Source of the DNA: Vagococcus allomyrinae
Lineage (GTDB): Bacteria; Bacillota; Bacilli; Lactobacillales; Vagococcaceae
Reading direction: 5' to 3'
NCBI RefSeq assembly: GCF_017829975.1
Contig: NZ_JAEEGA010000016.1
Location: forward strand, 1-64,000
DNA: 64,000 nt
The translations under genes and the position numbers were made by a program. Numbering within the stretch: the stretch's first letter is position 1; every line of letters starts with the position of its first letter. The notes under the pieces are model-generated. The model was given only the letters and a program-made list of their open reading frames with translations. It searched no databases and had not been told where the DNA came from. Below are positions 1-8,139 of this stretch, one piece after another.

Positions 1-346
1 TAACTGTCGCGACAAAGTAGCTAGGATTCCAAAGATGACCACCCCACAGACGCTTTTTAAGTTCGGGATACTCTTTCAACAAGAATCGTGCAGACACGCC
101 TTTAAATGCTTTCATTATATTAGAAATATAATGTAGCGGTTTGCATTCAATAAGTAAGTGAATATGGTCTCTATCTGACTCCATTTCAATGATTTAACTA
201 TCATTATCCAACGCAATCTGGTTTAATAATTTTTTAACATATGTCTCAATGTCTCCGTGCAAAATATGATGTCTATATGTCACACACCAAACTAAATGAT
301 ACTGTATAGAATAGACATACCCACGACCATGATGTACTTCTGACAT
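1..346 (-). pseudogene. tnpA: IS200/IS605-family transposase TnpA, broken and cut by window edge
   Basis: Read on the minus strand from ATG at 346 (ribosome site AAGGAG just upstream), the frame gives a Y1-transposase N-terminus with QYHLVWCVTYRH, the usual start of IS200/IS605 TnpA. Codon 51 is TAA (194-196). The same frame then continues without a shift through MESDRDHIHLLIE, which carries the HUH metal-binding pair at about residues 61 and 63, and through WNPSYFVATV at the window edge. The catalytic tyrosine would lie beyond position 1. The single in-frame stop makes this a probable dead copy, unless it is a sequencing error or read through. Any accessory tnpB lies outside the window, if it exists. 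Confidence 0.85.
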
Positions 347-505
347 AAAAAAAAACTCCTTGGAAATAGTTTAACATATGTCATCGTTAAATTCCAAAAA
401 GATTTTAATAGATATGATATCGGCTGTTCAACATAGCTAAAACTATGCCACAACTGAAGCCGATTCATCTACACGACTAAAGTCGCGAGTGTTCTCGGCT
501 ATTGC
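347..505. mobile_element. Terminal hairpins of the IS200/IS605-type element
   Basis: The non-coding end beside tnpA has three small inverted repeats: ATCGGCT/AGCCGAT (419-425 with 458-464), CATAG/CTATG (432-436 with 443-447) nested inside it, and CGACTAAAGTCG (474-485). Short imperfect subterminal hairpins are what TnpA of this family binds, and they replace the terminal inverted repeats of other IS elements. The exact outer boundary is inferred and lies somewhere around 490-520. Confidence 0.55.
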
Positions 506-537
506 ATAAAAAGGATCGTTACTGAATAGGAGCATAC

Positions 538-1608
538 ATGAAAGTAAATCTAACTAAAAATCAAGTGACGATTATCCTAGCCTTTTTTTGGATAGTCTTT
601 AGTCTGCTGTTCACTCAATACAATAGCAGACTGTATGATCAAACGGTGGTAAAGCTGCTTTCCGTTGATCGGACAGACATCAGCGATCCGTCAGAAGAAG
701 GCCGTCAAGATCTAACGGGTCAAATACAAAATGGCCCGCGAAAAGGAGAGATTATCACCTTGGACGCTCCGCTGAGTTTTTCTCAAGGGGTGGCACCGAC
801 GTATCAAAAAGGCAGTCAATTATTTGTGGATCTGTCAGGCAAGACCGTGACAATTATCTCAGTTAAACGGGATCGTTATGTGTTGCTGTTATTAGGGCTG
901 TTTATCTTGCTCGTCTGGTGGGTTGGAAGCAAACAAGGGGTCTTTTCGCTAATCAGTGTTGGCCTAAATATTGGGATGTTGTTGTTGGCTGTGGCCCTCT
1001 ATGTGACCTGGCCTCGGTTACCCTTAATTGCCATCATGTTTGTAACAGGGATCATCACAACGGCTCTGTCGTTGATTCTCAGCACGGGCTGGCATAAAAA
1101 AACGGTGGCAACGATTATTGCAACACTTACGGCCTCGACCATTGCGTGGTTAATCGGTTGGCTAGTGATGACGGTCTGCCATGATCAAGGGTTGCGTTAT
1201 GAAGACATGCAGTTTTTGACTCGGCCTTATCGCCAAATTTTTATTGCTAGTTTGTTTTTGGGGACATTAGGGGCGGCGATGGATATTGCCATGACCGTCG
1301 TGTCCACGGTCATGGAATTGCTTGAGAAAAATCCCTCAATTAGTTCCAAAGAATTGATCAGAGCTGGCCAAAGTGTGGGTAAAAATGTCATGGGGTCCAT
1401 GACGAGTGTTCTCTTATTTGCTTATTTAAGTGGAGGGATTCCTTTCATCATTCTCTATTTGAAAAATGGTTGGGCTTTTGCTCCGTCTGTGGAAATGACC
1501 TTGTCGCTGGAAGTTGCTCGTGCTTTGGTTGGAGGGATTGGGATTGTTCTAACGATTCCTTTAAGTGTGGTGGTCGTTGCCATCATGTACCGAAAGGGAG
1601 GGGCTTAA
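538..1608 (+). CDS. YibE/F-like integral membrane protein (first of pair)
   Basis: A 356-residue protein of the YibE/F family (DUF). A first membrane segment (about residues 10-27) is followed by a soluble domain of roughly 85 residues with a small beta-rich look (LTGQIQNGPRKGEIITLDAP), then about seven hydrophobic segments to the C-terminus. The family motif region GTLGAAMDIAMTVVSTVMEL sits around residues 240-260. The start has a good ribosome site (AGGAG, 7 bases upstream). The next gene starts 1 base after the stop, so the two are translated together and probably form a heteromeric membrane complex. The transported substrate or function is unknown; the family name carries no activity. Confidence 0.85.
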   Translation: MKVNLTKNQVTIILAFFWIVFSLLFTQYNSRLYDQTVVKLLSVDRTDISDPSEEGRQDLTGQIQNGPRKGEIITLDAPLSFSQGVAPTYQKGSQLFVDLSGKTVTIISVKRDRYVLLLLGLFILLVWWVGSKQGVFSLISVGLNIGMLLLAVALYVTWPRLPLIAIMFVTGIITTALSLILSTGWHKKTVATIIATLTASTIAWLIGWLVMTVCHDQGLRYEDMQFLTRPYRQIFIASLFLGTLGAAMDIAMTVVSTVMELLEKNPSISSKELIRAGQSVGKNVMGSMTSVLLFAYLSGGIPFIILYLKNGWAFAPSVEMTLSLEVARALVGGIGIVLTIPLSVVVVAIMYRKGGA

Positions 1609-1609
1609 G

Positions 1610-2359
1610 GTGAATGTTTTAGTTGTTTTAGGGACTATTTTACTGATGTTGATGTTAGTGGTAGGAGGGGAAACTGGCTTTTTTTCTTTTTTGGGGATGT
1701 GTTTAAATGTGCTCGTCTTTTTAGGCATGTGCTATTTTCTTAATCAGCAAGGAAATGTGTATCTGATTGCCTTCATTAGCTGTATACTGATTGCTTGTCT
1801 CAATTTTTTCTTTGTAAATGGTTGGAATCAGCGCACTCAAAGTGCCTTTATCGCCACGATTATCGTCATGGTACTAGTGTGCCTGATCGTGCCGGTAATC
1901 GTCAATAAAGCTTATATTCAAGGGTTTGCCGCTGAAGAAACCGAGGAGCTTGGGCATTTTTCGATGTTGATTGACGTTGATTTTAGTCAGTTGTCCTTAG
2001 CCTTGATTTTAGTCGGGATGATGGGGGCGGTGACCGATTCTGCTTTAGCCGTCGCTTCTGCGATGACGGAAGTCAAAGAGCGTCATCCAGTGATGTCTCA
2101 AAAAGAATTATTGAACTCTGGTTTGCGCATGGGAAAGGATATTCTAGGTACGACGATTAATACGTTGTTATTTGCTTTTTTTGGCAGTCAATTAGCATTG
2201 GTTATCTGGTTTAAAGATCTCCACTACAGCTTTGCTCAACTGATCAATTCCCAACTGTTAGTGGCGGAGTTGCTGACGATGTTATTAACAGGGATCTTTG
2301 CTGTGCTGATTTTACCTTTCACTGCTTGGATCTGTTCTAAGAGATACACTGGCAAGTGA
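1610..2359 (+). CDS. YibE/F-like integral membrane protein (second of pair)
   Basis: A 249-residue all-membrane paralogue of the preceding gene, lacking its soluble N-terminal domain. The motif GMMGAVTDSALAVASAMTEV matches GTLGAAMDIAMTVVSTVMEL in the partner. The start is taken as GTG at 1610, because AAAGGGAGG lies 7-14 bases upstream and the upstream in-frame ATG at 1565 lies deep within the previous gene. The one-base gap indicates translational coupling. Family pairs of this kind are common in Firmicutes; no function is established for them. Confidence 0.85.
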   Translation: MNVLVVLGTILLMLMLVVGGETGFFSFLGMCLNVLVFLGMCYFLNQQGNVYLIAFISCILIACLNFFFVNGWNQRTQSAFIATIIVMVLVCLIVPVIVNKAYIQGFAAEETEELGHFSMLIDVDFSQLSLALILVGMMGAVTDSALAVASAMTEVKERHPVMSQKELLNSGLRMGKDILGTTINTLLFAFFGSQLALVIWFKDLHYSFAQLINSQLLVAELLTMLLTGIFAVLILPFTAWICSKRYTGK

Positions 2360-2372
2360 GGTTGTAAAAGAG

Positions 2373-2413
2373 TTGTCCCCTTCCATCAACCAATCTCGTG
2401 ATGGAAGGGACAA
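2373..2413. terminator. Inverted repeat between convergent genes
   Basis: TTGTCCC(C)TTCCATCA pairs with TGATGGAAGGGACAA, a 15 bp stem with one bulged C and a loop of about 10 bases. It lies between the stop of the YibE/F pair and the stop of the convergent Mga-like gene, so it may end both transcripts. There is no clear T-run on either side, which lowers confidence. Confidence 0.5.
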
Positions 2414-2415
2414 AC

Positions 2416-3888
2416 TTAGGGCTGGGGGAGAGGTTGCTTGAGTTCATAGGTCCGCAGCGCGGTTTCAATCCGTTCAAAATCGCCGCAAGTCGGATAGCTA
2501 TTGATCCAAATACTGGATTTAGGTGGCGTGAAGAAGAAGGAAGCGTCGCTGATTAAGATGTCAAAGTCGCAGTCCTCTAATCCTTGTTGACTAAAGGTGA
2601 TGCCGTGATAAATCTCCGTTTGTATCCGATTACCATATCGGCGGCTCAGTTGGGTATCAATTAGTTGGGCATGGCCCTGATTTCTTGAGCTGAGAATCAA
2701 TAGGCGGATCGGCTGTTGGGCTAAGGCGATTAATTCGTTCCAGCAGGTGAACAGACAGTATAGCAAATCGTTCATCAATCCCGGGGTAAACTTCGGTAAA
2801 AATTCTTTTAAAAAAGCCCGTAAGGCATTTTGAGTCGTAAAAAAAAGTGCCGGGTGATTGTCGGCCACCGATATCATAAAGGCTTTTTTGGCGTTATAGA
2901 GAATAAAACTTGGTCCTGAGGCGAAATGGTATGTCAGGTGGCACACAGTCAATAAATGTTTGCTGATTTTTTCACTATTGGCGGGAAAATCCAGTTTAAG
3001 GCTTTGGGCTAGCTGTTGAATAAAGGTCATTATCTTAGGATAGAGCGTGTTAGTATCCAATAATTGCTGGTCGATCATCAACAAACCAAAGACATCGACG
3101 ACCGTCTCAACCGACATTGCCAGTGCTTGTTCGTTTAGGGTAGCTAAGGCAGGTTCACAGTAGGCGACTAGCCGCTGCTGAATAGTGACCTCTTGCTTGT
3201 TTCGGTAACCTTGTTGATGGCGCGTGAAGTGAACCGCTGTGCGGATTCTAATTTGCTGGAAAGAGGCCACATCCAACTCTTCAAGAATCGGCTGAAAGAG
3301 CTGCTGAAGCAAGCTGTTAAATGCCCGCTCATCAAAAGGAAAGGGCCACTCGCTAAGAGAATAAGACTCGAGGAAATAGTTGCTGTAAAAATAGCGAATC
3401 TGAGCTTCATTTCCCGTCATTTTGCATGGGTTAGGTTTTAGTTCAATCGCAAAATAGGCTAATGCTTGGTTGATCTTGGTAATTAGTCGATAGACTGTCG
3501 GAACGCTAAAGAATAATTTTTCAGCTAGCTGAGCAACCGTGAGAGTTTCATCAAAGAAAACCAGCTCTAATAACTGGAAAGCTGGCGTTGTTTTGAGCAC
3601 AAATTGATAAAAAAAGTCTAAACCGAGTCCAGCTGGGAAGATAAAATGAATCCCATGATGGGAGGTGACGATTTCTAAAGGCGCCTCTGCTAAATAAGTT
3701 TGATATTCAGGCAATTCTTTGTAGTTTTGGAAAAGGCTATTATACATCGTGATATCTTTTAACAGCACACTTTCCGAACACTTCAATTCTTTAGTTAGCG
3801 TCTTGGTAGTTTGCCAACCAGGCTGGGCGTAAAGCAGTTCAATCATTTTTAGGCGTCGGCGAGTGTCGTTATCAAGTAAGCGTTCCAT
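2416..3888 (-). CDS. Mga/AtxA-type transcriptional regulator
   Basis: A 490-residue regulator of the Mga helix-turn-helix family. An N-terminal winged helix (about residues 10-55, LKMIELLYAQPGWQTTKTLTKEL) is followed by a second helix-turn-helix (about 110-150, TVAQLAEKLFFSVPTVYRLI). Next come the PRD-like helical region, and a C-terminal EIIB-like stretch (LLILSSRNQ at about 395-403, then DFDILISD). Family members act as activators of surface and sugar-related genes and can be phosphorylated by PTS proteins. It faces the YibE/F pair convergently, and its own targets cannot be told from position. AAAAGGA lies before the ATG. Confidence 0.85.
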   Translation of the reverse strand: MERLLDNDTRRRLKMIELLYAQPGWQTTKTLTKELKCSESVLLKDITMYNSLFQNYKELPEYQTYLAEAPLEIVTSHHGIHFIFPAGLGLDFFYQFVLKTTPAFQLLELVFFDETLTVAQLAEKLFFSVPTVYRLITKINQALAYFAIELKPNPCKMTGNEAQIRYFYSNYFLESYSLSEWPFPFDERAFNSLLQQLFQPILEELDVASFQQIRIRTAVHFTRHQQGYRNKQEVTIQQRLVAYCEPALATLNEQALAMSVETVVDVFGLLMIDQQLLDTNTLYPKIMTFIQQLAQSLKLDFPANSEKISKHLLTVCHLTYHFASGPSFILYNAKKAFMISVADNHPALFFTTQNALRAFLKEFLPKFTPGLMNDLLYCLFTCWNELIALAQQPIRLLILSSRNQGHAQLIDTQLSRRYGNRIQTEIYHGITFSQQGLEDCDFDILISDASFFFTPPKSSIWINSYPTCGDFERIETALRTYELKQPLPQP

Positions 3889-4007
3889 CTAACCAGTCCT
3901 TTTCAATAATTAGTTATTTAATAGTTACTTCCATGATAAAACGAAAGCGCCTTAAAAGCAATCGGTCAGTGGAAAAACGAGTTTAAAAGGATTGTTAAGT
4001 GAAAATT

Positions 4008-4041
4008 ATCAAAAAAACTAGGAGATGCTAGTTTTTTTGAT
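4008..4041. terminator. Perfect 14 bp stem-loop with A/T runs
   Basis: ATCAAAAAAACTAG (4008-4021) pairs perfectly with CTAGTTTTTTTGAT (4028-4041) around the loop GAGATG. With seven A/T pairs at the stem base it can terminate in both directions. It sits upstream of both neighbouring genes, so it insulates the Mga promoter region from the gene at 4109. Confidence 0.7.
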
Positions 4042-4108
4042 AAAATCACCCGATTTAAATGTGTTATATTATTTCTCGATAAAAGGATCTGAGAAAGTTG
4101 GGAAAGAG

Positions 4109-4378
4109 ATGTTTGAAAGAATCACAGCTATTCGGGTAAGACGTTCAAAACAGCCGGTTGTCGATGATATTTTTGAAATTAGATTGGCAAATGAGGAGGT
4201 CCAATCCACTAATTACGTGATCCAATCTTTGGAATTAGGAGTGGTCTATTATTTTTACAATCAAAGTGGTTCAGTGATTAAAGTAATTGCCCGTCACCCA
4301 ATCTATAAAAATCCGTACATTTGTTCAGAAGAGAATGACGGTGTTTCAGATGAATTATTGGTGCTGCCGCGGTTTTGA
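4109..4378 (+). CDS. Small protein of unknown function
   Basis: An 89-residue protein not recognised from any family. It starts MFERITAIRVRRSKQ, is mixed charged/aliphatic, has no signal or membrane segment, and ends YICSEENDGVSDELLVLPRF. The longer reading frame from ATG 4025 is rejected because that ATG lies in the loop of the stem-loop 4008-4041. An AT-rich promoter-like stretch (TTATATTAT, about 4063-4071) and GGGAAAGAG before ATG 4109 support the shorter form. It stands alone between divergent and convergent neighbours. Codon use looks normal for the window, so a real gene is likely, but its role cannot be stated. Confidence 0.55.
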   Translation: MFERITAIRVRRSKQPVVDDIFEIRLANEEVQSTNYVIQSLELGVVYYFYNQSGSVIKVIARHPIYKNPYICSEENDGVSDELLVLPRF

Positions 4379-4411
4379 TATAAAGGGAACGTTAATTAGT
4401 TAAAAGATGGG

Positions 4412-5323
4412 TTAGAGCGTCTTAGGGAGCACTTGTTGAAAGTAGCGACTGACAAGTTCCAAATGGTGCATCAACGATAATTTTTTTATAACGCCTAAGC
4501 CTGGAAATTTTTGATTTTGTTGATACAACAAAAGTTCAGATAACCCGTAGGTCAGGACGAGTTGATCTTGATATTTTTGATACCAGCGAGCAAGTTTGTT
4601 GGCGGCTTCTAAAAACTTGCCGCCAGGGTTGGTGTAGTCTTGATTGTTATCCGAGGTAAAGTGTTTAATTCGTAAGTTTTGATAGGCATCAAAATAAAGG
4701 ATGTGCAAGGCGACTGCTTTGGCAGGAAAGCCTTTTTCCTCATACGTGGCGCCGTTGATGCTGTAATCAGAAAACCCCTGAAAGCCATCTTCCAGATAAA
4801 AGAGGTGATCATCTGAAAAAAATTCATCTTCTTCATATAAGTAGTCTTCCACATTTTTCAGAACCGTTAAAGGATCGTGGAGTGATATGGCCTGAGAAAG
4901 AGGGGCCATACGGGGATCTTGAATGGAAATATGAGAGATCTCGTAATCTGAGGTCAGGGATTGAAATTGTGATAAATTAGCGGTATAGCGATTGGTAATC
5001 AACAGATTGTGTCTGCCAGAAATTAAAGAGCCAGTAAACAACTGATTGGTAATAAACGCAGGTAGGATCGTCGGTGCAAGTTTTAGCTCGTCAATATCAT
5101 GGAGCTTGTCCTGACTTCTATCAAATTCGCCAACTTCAGGGTTGGCAATTATTGCCAGCGGCTGTTCATGTTTAATGAAGCTAGTGATGGTCCGTTTGAG
5201 AGCGGCTGAATCTTTAATTGGCTCGATTAAAGGGATCACTGAAGGGTGGAGCAACTGGCGCTCGGTCAGTTCCTTGAGTGCCAGTAGATCGAATTGTTTG
5301 CTTCTAATGTATGGGAAATACAT
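4412..5323 (-). CDS. sce7725-like family protein
   Basis: A 303-residue soluble protein. The N-terminus MYFPYIRSKQFDLLALKEL followed by VIPLIEPIKDS matches my memory of the sce7725 family, and more distantly the phage 'beta protein' family, which share a Y-P-x-(I/L)-x-x-(K/R) start and an I-P-L-I-E strand. No catalytic motif can be assigned. It starts 10 bases after the stop of the nuclease-like gene at 5334-6020 and has its own site AGGAGTGA, so the two form one unit. Proteins of this kind tend to lie in small accessory loci. Biochemical function unknown; family assignment moderate. Confidence 0.6.
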   Translation of the reverse strand: MYFPYIRSKQFDLLALKELTERQLLHPSVIPLIEPIKDSAALKRTITSFIKHEQPLAIIANPEVGEFDRSQDKLHDIDELKLAPTILPAFITNQLFTGSLISGRHNLLITNRYTANLSQFQSLTSDYEISHISIQDPRMAPLSQAISLHDPLTVLKNVEDYLYEEDEFFSDDHLFYLEDGFQGFSDYSINGATYEEKGFPAKAVALHILYFDAYQNLRIKHFTSDNNQDYTNPGGKFLEAANKLARWYQKYQDQLVLTYGLSELLLYQQNQKFPGLGVIKKLSLMHHLELVSRYFQQVLPKTL

Positions 5324-5333
5324 GATGTCACTC

Positions 5334-6020
5334 CTATTCCAGAGCCTCTGTCCGTCGACGATGGCTCTTTTGCTGTAGCCCTTGTGTCACTTTTAAGAGG
5401 GCCAGTTCGGTCCGTAAATCGGTCACGGTTTGCTGTTCTAATTCTGCTAAAAATTTTTGATAAAAGCGCCCATCAACGGCCGCTAAGTCACTGGCTTCCC
5501 GTTTCTTAAGTTCTTGAAATAATTGTTCAGAAGAATACAACGCCAATCCCTTTTCGACCATTTTGGCTTTCCGAACCTCCCGAGCTTGAGAGGCCATAAA
5601 ACGTTGGGTCAAAAGGCCGTTATCAACTTCTAAAGCTTGTCTGCGGGCGCTTTTTACAATGGTTAACATGCCTGGACTTAATAATTCTTGGGGAACAACA
5701 CCGTCGAAAGGTCGATAAATCATGATGCCGATCCCTTCAGGAATCTCCTCTTTAATTTGGTCATAAAGGGCTAAGGGGAGTAGAAAGTAATTGTAGTGAC
5801 CGATAAATGACAGCTTGGCTTTAGATCGGAAATCGGCTTTTGAGACTTTGATCTCGTAACAGCGCCACTCCAATTCCCCAGTAGGCAAAAAGCGACAGCT
5901 TAGAGTGTCCACAATCCCTTGGTCATCTGGCATGGTGACTTCTTCGACCACCACATCCCCTTGTTCTAAACAATAATAGTACAGTGCTTCTTCCATATCC
6001 ATCGTTAATTGAGTTTTCAT
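5334..6020 (-). CDS. MmcB-like / PD-(D/E)XK nuclease-fold protein
   Basis: A 228-residue protein, first gene of a two-gene unit. Residues about 24-85 have the layout of a PD-(D/E)XK nuclease core: GIVD (D38), then a strand WRCYEIKVSKADF giving E56-x-K58, followed by SKAKLSFIGHYNYFLLP. The EIKVSKADF...YFLLP run is typical of MmcB-like DNA-repair or restriction-type domains. The C-terminal half is helical and rich in Gln, Lys and Glu. No methylase or helicase lies next to it. The start has GAGGTGAAC upstream. Nuclease fold is inferred from the motif; the substrate is unknown. Confidence 0.65.
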   Translation of the reverse strand: MKTQLTMDMEEALYYYCLEQGDVVVEEVTMPDDQGIVDTLSCRFLPTGELEWRCYEIKVSKADFRSKAKLSFIGHYNYFLLPLALYDQIKEEIPEGIGIMIYRPFDGVVPQELLSPGMLTIVKSARRQALEVDNGLLTQRFMASQAREVRKAKMVEKGLALYSSEQLFQELKKREASDLAAVDGRFYQKFLAELEQQTVTDLRTELALLKVTQGLQQKSHRRRTEALE

Positions 6021-6263
6021 CCGTTCACCTCAGTTTTGATACTTCTATTATAGAACATATATTCGCATCTGTGAAGAGGGGGATTTGGTTGCTCAGCTCG
6101 TCAGGGACATTTTTATTTAGTGATTTGAAGTGTTATTTCTTTACATAACACTTGCTATTTAGATACAATCAAGCTGTGAAAAACGGTAGCTTTATTCTTT
6201 GAGAGTTTGTTATTTTTCTGATGCTGCGGCAATTAAATTGAAAAAGAGAAAGAGGGTAACCTT

Positions 6264-6713
6264 ATGTCAGTCATCGCTTACTTAAATTTTGTTGGTAATA
6301 CTGGAGAAGTCATTGATTTTTACGAAGAGGCACTTGAGGCAACAGAGATTAAACGGTTTTTCTTTAAAGATTTTCCACAAGATCCTAATTACCCAATTCC
6401 AGCGGAAGAGTTGGCATTAATCATGAATGCCTCAATGAAGTTTGCTGGTGGGATCATTATGTTATCAGATGTTTTGCCTTCTATGAAAGAGATGGCGGAT
6501 AATTTTATTGCAGGTAATAATGTGACCTTAAGTGTGGTGTTAAAAGATAAGGATCAGATCAAGAGCTATTTTGATCGCTTATCAGTAGGCGGTACGGTGA
6601 CCATGCCATTGGCGGAAACCCCTTGGTCAGAAAGTTATGGCATGTTAGTCGATAAATTTGGCATTGGCTGGCAATTTAACTGCACATCAGATGAATACTA
6701 CTACACGAATTAA
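6264..6713 (+). CDS. VOC-family (PhnB/YjdN-like) protein
   Basis: A 149-residue protein of the vicinal-oxygen-chelate fold, PhnB/YjdN branch. It begins with the typical YLNFVGNTGEVIDFYEEAL and has the usual NVTLSVVLKDKDQIKSYFDRLSVGGTVTMPLAETPWSESYGMLVDKFGIGWQFN ordering of the second half. These proteins resemble glyoxalase/bleomycin-resistance folds, but most have no proven activity. It is monocistronic, with AAAGAGGG before ATG and a strong palindromic terminator about 100 bases downstream. Confidence 0.85.
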   Translation: MSVIAYLNFVGNTGEVIDFYEEALEATEIKRFFFKDFPQDPNYPIPAEELALIMNASMKFAGGIIMLSDVLPSMKEMADNFIAGNNVTLSVVLKDKDQIKSYFDRLSVGGTVTMPLAETPWSESYGMLVDKFGIGWQFNCTSDEYYYTN

Positions 6714-6814
6714 TTGGTTTCATGAAAGCTAGTAAGTCAGTGGTGACCTAGTTTTTATCCATCACGCACAAGGCCATGCTTGATGGAGGCTTATGGCAAA
6801 ATCGAGAATAATAC

Positions 6815-6854
6815 TAATAAAGACAGAGACGGAATTCCGTCTCTGTCTTTATTA
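6815..6854. terminator. 40 bp perfect palindrome, terminator of VOC gene
   Basis: TAATAAAGACAGAGACGGAA followed directly by its exact reverse complement, a 40 bp palindrome with no spacer and GAATTC at the centre. As RNA it forms a hairpin of about 18 bp with U-rich sides. It probably ends the VOC transcript and shields the repeat that follows. Confidence 0.75.
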
Positions 6855-7365
6855 CTTTATAGGAAAGTATAAAACTTTCTCTATATCGTAGTTTGGATCC
6901 AGCTTTACGAGGCACCACTACGCTTCGCTTCGATCTCAACAAATTCTAAGCGCTAAAGCACTAAGCTTTGAAGGACGAAGTAAGACAAAATTATTTTAGT
7001 GACAAAGGCCTCTATGCTTAATGCTTTAGCATTTAGCGATAGCGGACACTTCGTTCTCAACAAGCTCTAAGTGCTGCCGTTGTTCTAGCATTTTAATGCG
7101 TAGAAACAAGGGACAACGAAGTAAAGCACTAAGATTTGAAGGTCGAAGCGTAGCGTAGTAGCATCACTTAAATATTTTGCTATTTTTCTTTCAGGGCTGA
7201 CTTCGATGTCCCTTGCTTCTAATTGCTGCCGTTATTCTTACGAATTTATTCGTTAGAGTTAAGGGACACTTCGTTCTCATCAAATGCTAAGTGCTAAAGC
7301 ACTAAGCTTTGAAGGACGAAGTAAAGCAATAAGAGCAACGGCAACGCCTCGTTCAGCTTTTCTTA
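6852..7365. repeat. Mosaic hairpin repeat, long copy (A)
   Basis: Fills most of the 650-base gap between the VOC and O-methyltransferase genes. It begins CTTTATAGGAAAGTATAAA and ends GAACGCCTCGTTCAGCTTTT. Copy B at 59690-59963 has the same beginning and end (only scattered single differences) but lacks two internal blocks. Inside are several small hairpins: CTAAGCGCTAAAGCACTAAG (6946-6965), GCTTAATGCTTTAGCATT (about 7016-7033), a module GCCGTTGTTCT...AGAAACAAGGGACA (about 7077-7114) and its relative GCCGTTATTCT...AGTTAAGGGACA (7228-7268). The last three bases are the stop codon of the minus-strand O-methyltransferase gene. No reading frame of note. Confidence 0.85.
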
Positions 7366-8043
7366 GTGATGAGGGGTTGAATTGACTAAACTGATCGTAA
7401 AGCCATCGTATCCTTTGAGGCCAACTGTTTCAAGAGCTGTCGAGTCGAGATGGGGAGAGGTGCTTAAATCATGGATAAAGCTTCTGACACCTTGGACCCG
7501 TCCGTCAGGACTGTCTTCATTTAGCACCTCACCATGACGGACCACATTATCGCCAATGATAATCGTGCCAACTTTAGCTAACTGGAGGCTGAGTTCAAGA
7601 TAAAGTGAGTTGTTTTCTTTATCAGCATCAATAAAAATTAAGTCAAAGGGTTCCGTATGGCGGTCAATTAAGTGCTGCAGCGTATCGGCTGCTGCCCCTT
7701 CGATTAGCTCAATTTTATGGGCTAGCGGATTGTTTTTGAAATGATCTCTGGCCACGCGAGCATGCTGGGCAGAATATTCCAAGGTGACAATCTTCCCATG
7801 AATAGGCAATGCGCTGGCAAACCACAAGGTACTATAACCGCCCAGTGTGCCGATTTCCAACACGCGCTCAGCTTTGGCTATTTTCGTTAAGAGGGCTAGA
7901 AATTTTCCTTGAGAGGGAGAAACATCGTGTGCTGGCAAGCCTTCTTTTAAGTTGTCGGCCAGCAGTTCTTTTAAGCTCGGGTCTTCCTTAACTAATTGAT
8001 CGGTAAAGTAGCGATCAACGTCTTGATAATTGGTCAAATCCAT
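7363..8043 (-). CDS. Class I SAM-dependent O-methyltransferase
   Basis: A 226-residue enzyme of the catechol/caffeoyl-CoA O-methyltransferase family. The SAM-binding loop VLEIGTLGGYSTLWFASAL lies at about residues 61-79, the metal/substrate motif DLIFIDADKENNSLYLELSLQ at about 134-154, and GTIIIGDNVVRHGEV after it, as in family enzymes that use a divalent metal. In Firmicutes such enzymes (YrrM type) are usually orphans with unproven small-molecule or tRNA targets. The stop codon is supplied by the repeat element at 6852-7365. The spacing between AAAGGAG and the chosen ATG is only 3 bases, so a start two codons downstream (TTG) is possible. Confidence 0.85.
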   Translation of the reverse strand: MDLTNYQDVDRYFTDQLVKEDPSLKELLADNLKEGLPAHDVSPSQGKFLALLTKIAKAERVLEIGTLGGYSTLWFASALPIHGKIVTLEYSAQHARVARDHFKNNPLAHKIELIEGAAADTLQHLIDRHTEPFDLIFIDADKENNSLYLELSLQLAKVGTIIIGDNVVRHGEVLNEDSPDGRVQGVRSFIHDLSTSPHLDSTALETVGLKGYDGFTISLVNSTPHH

Positions 8044-8139
8044 CAGCTCCTTTGTTTCTAGTATAACGCTAGATCAGGGACAAGAGAAGTCAGGTGCTTA
8101 TGGAGTGGTGTCTCAAGCGCTTGTTAATCGCCAAGCACT

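Noticed and set aside
4025-4108. N-terminal extension of the small gene at 4109, starting at ATG 4025
   Set aside because: The ATG lies in the loop of a perfect terminator stem-loop (4008-4041), and the likely promoter is downstream of it.
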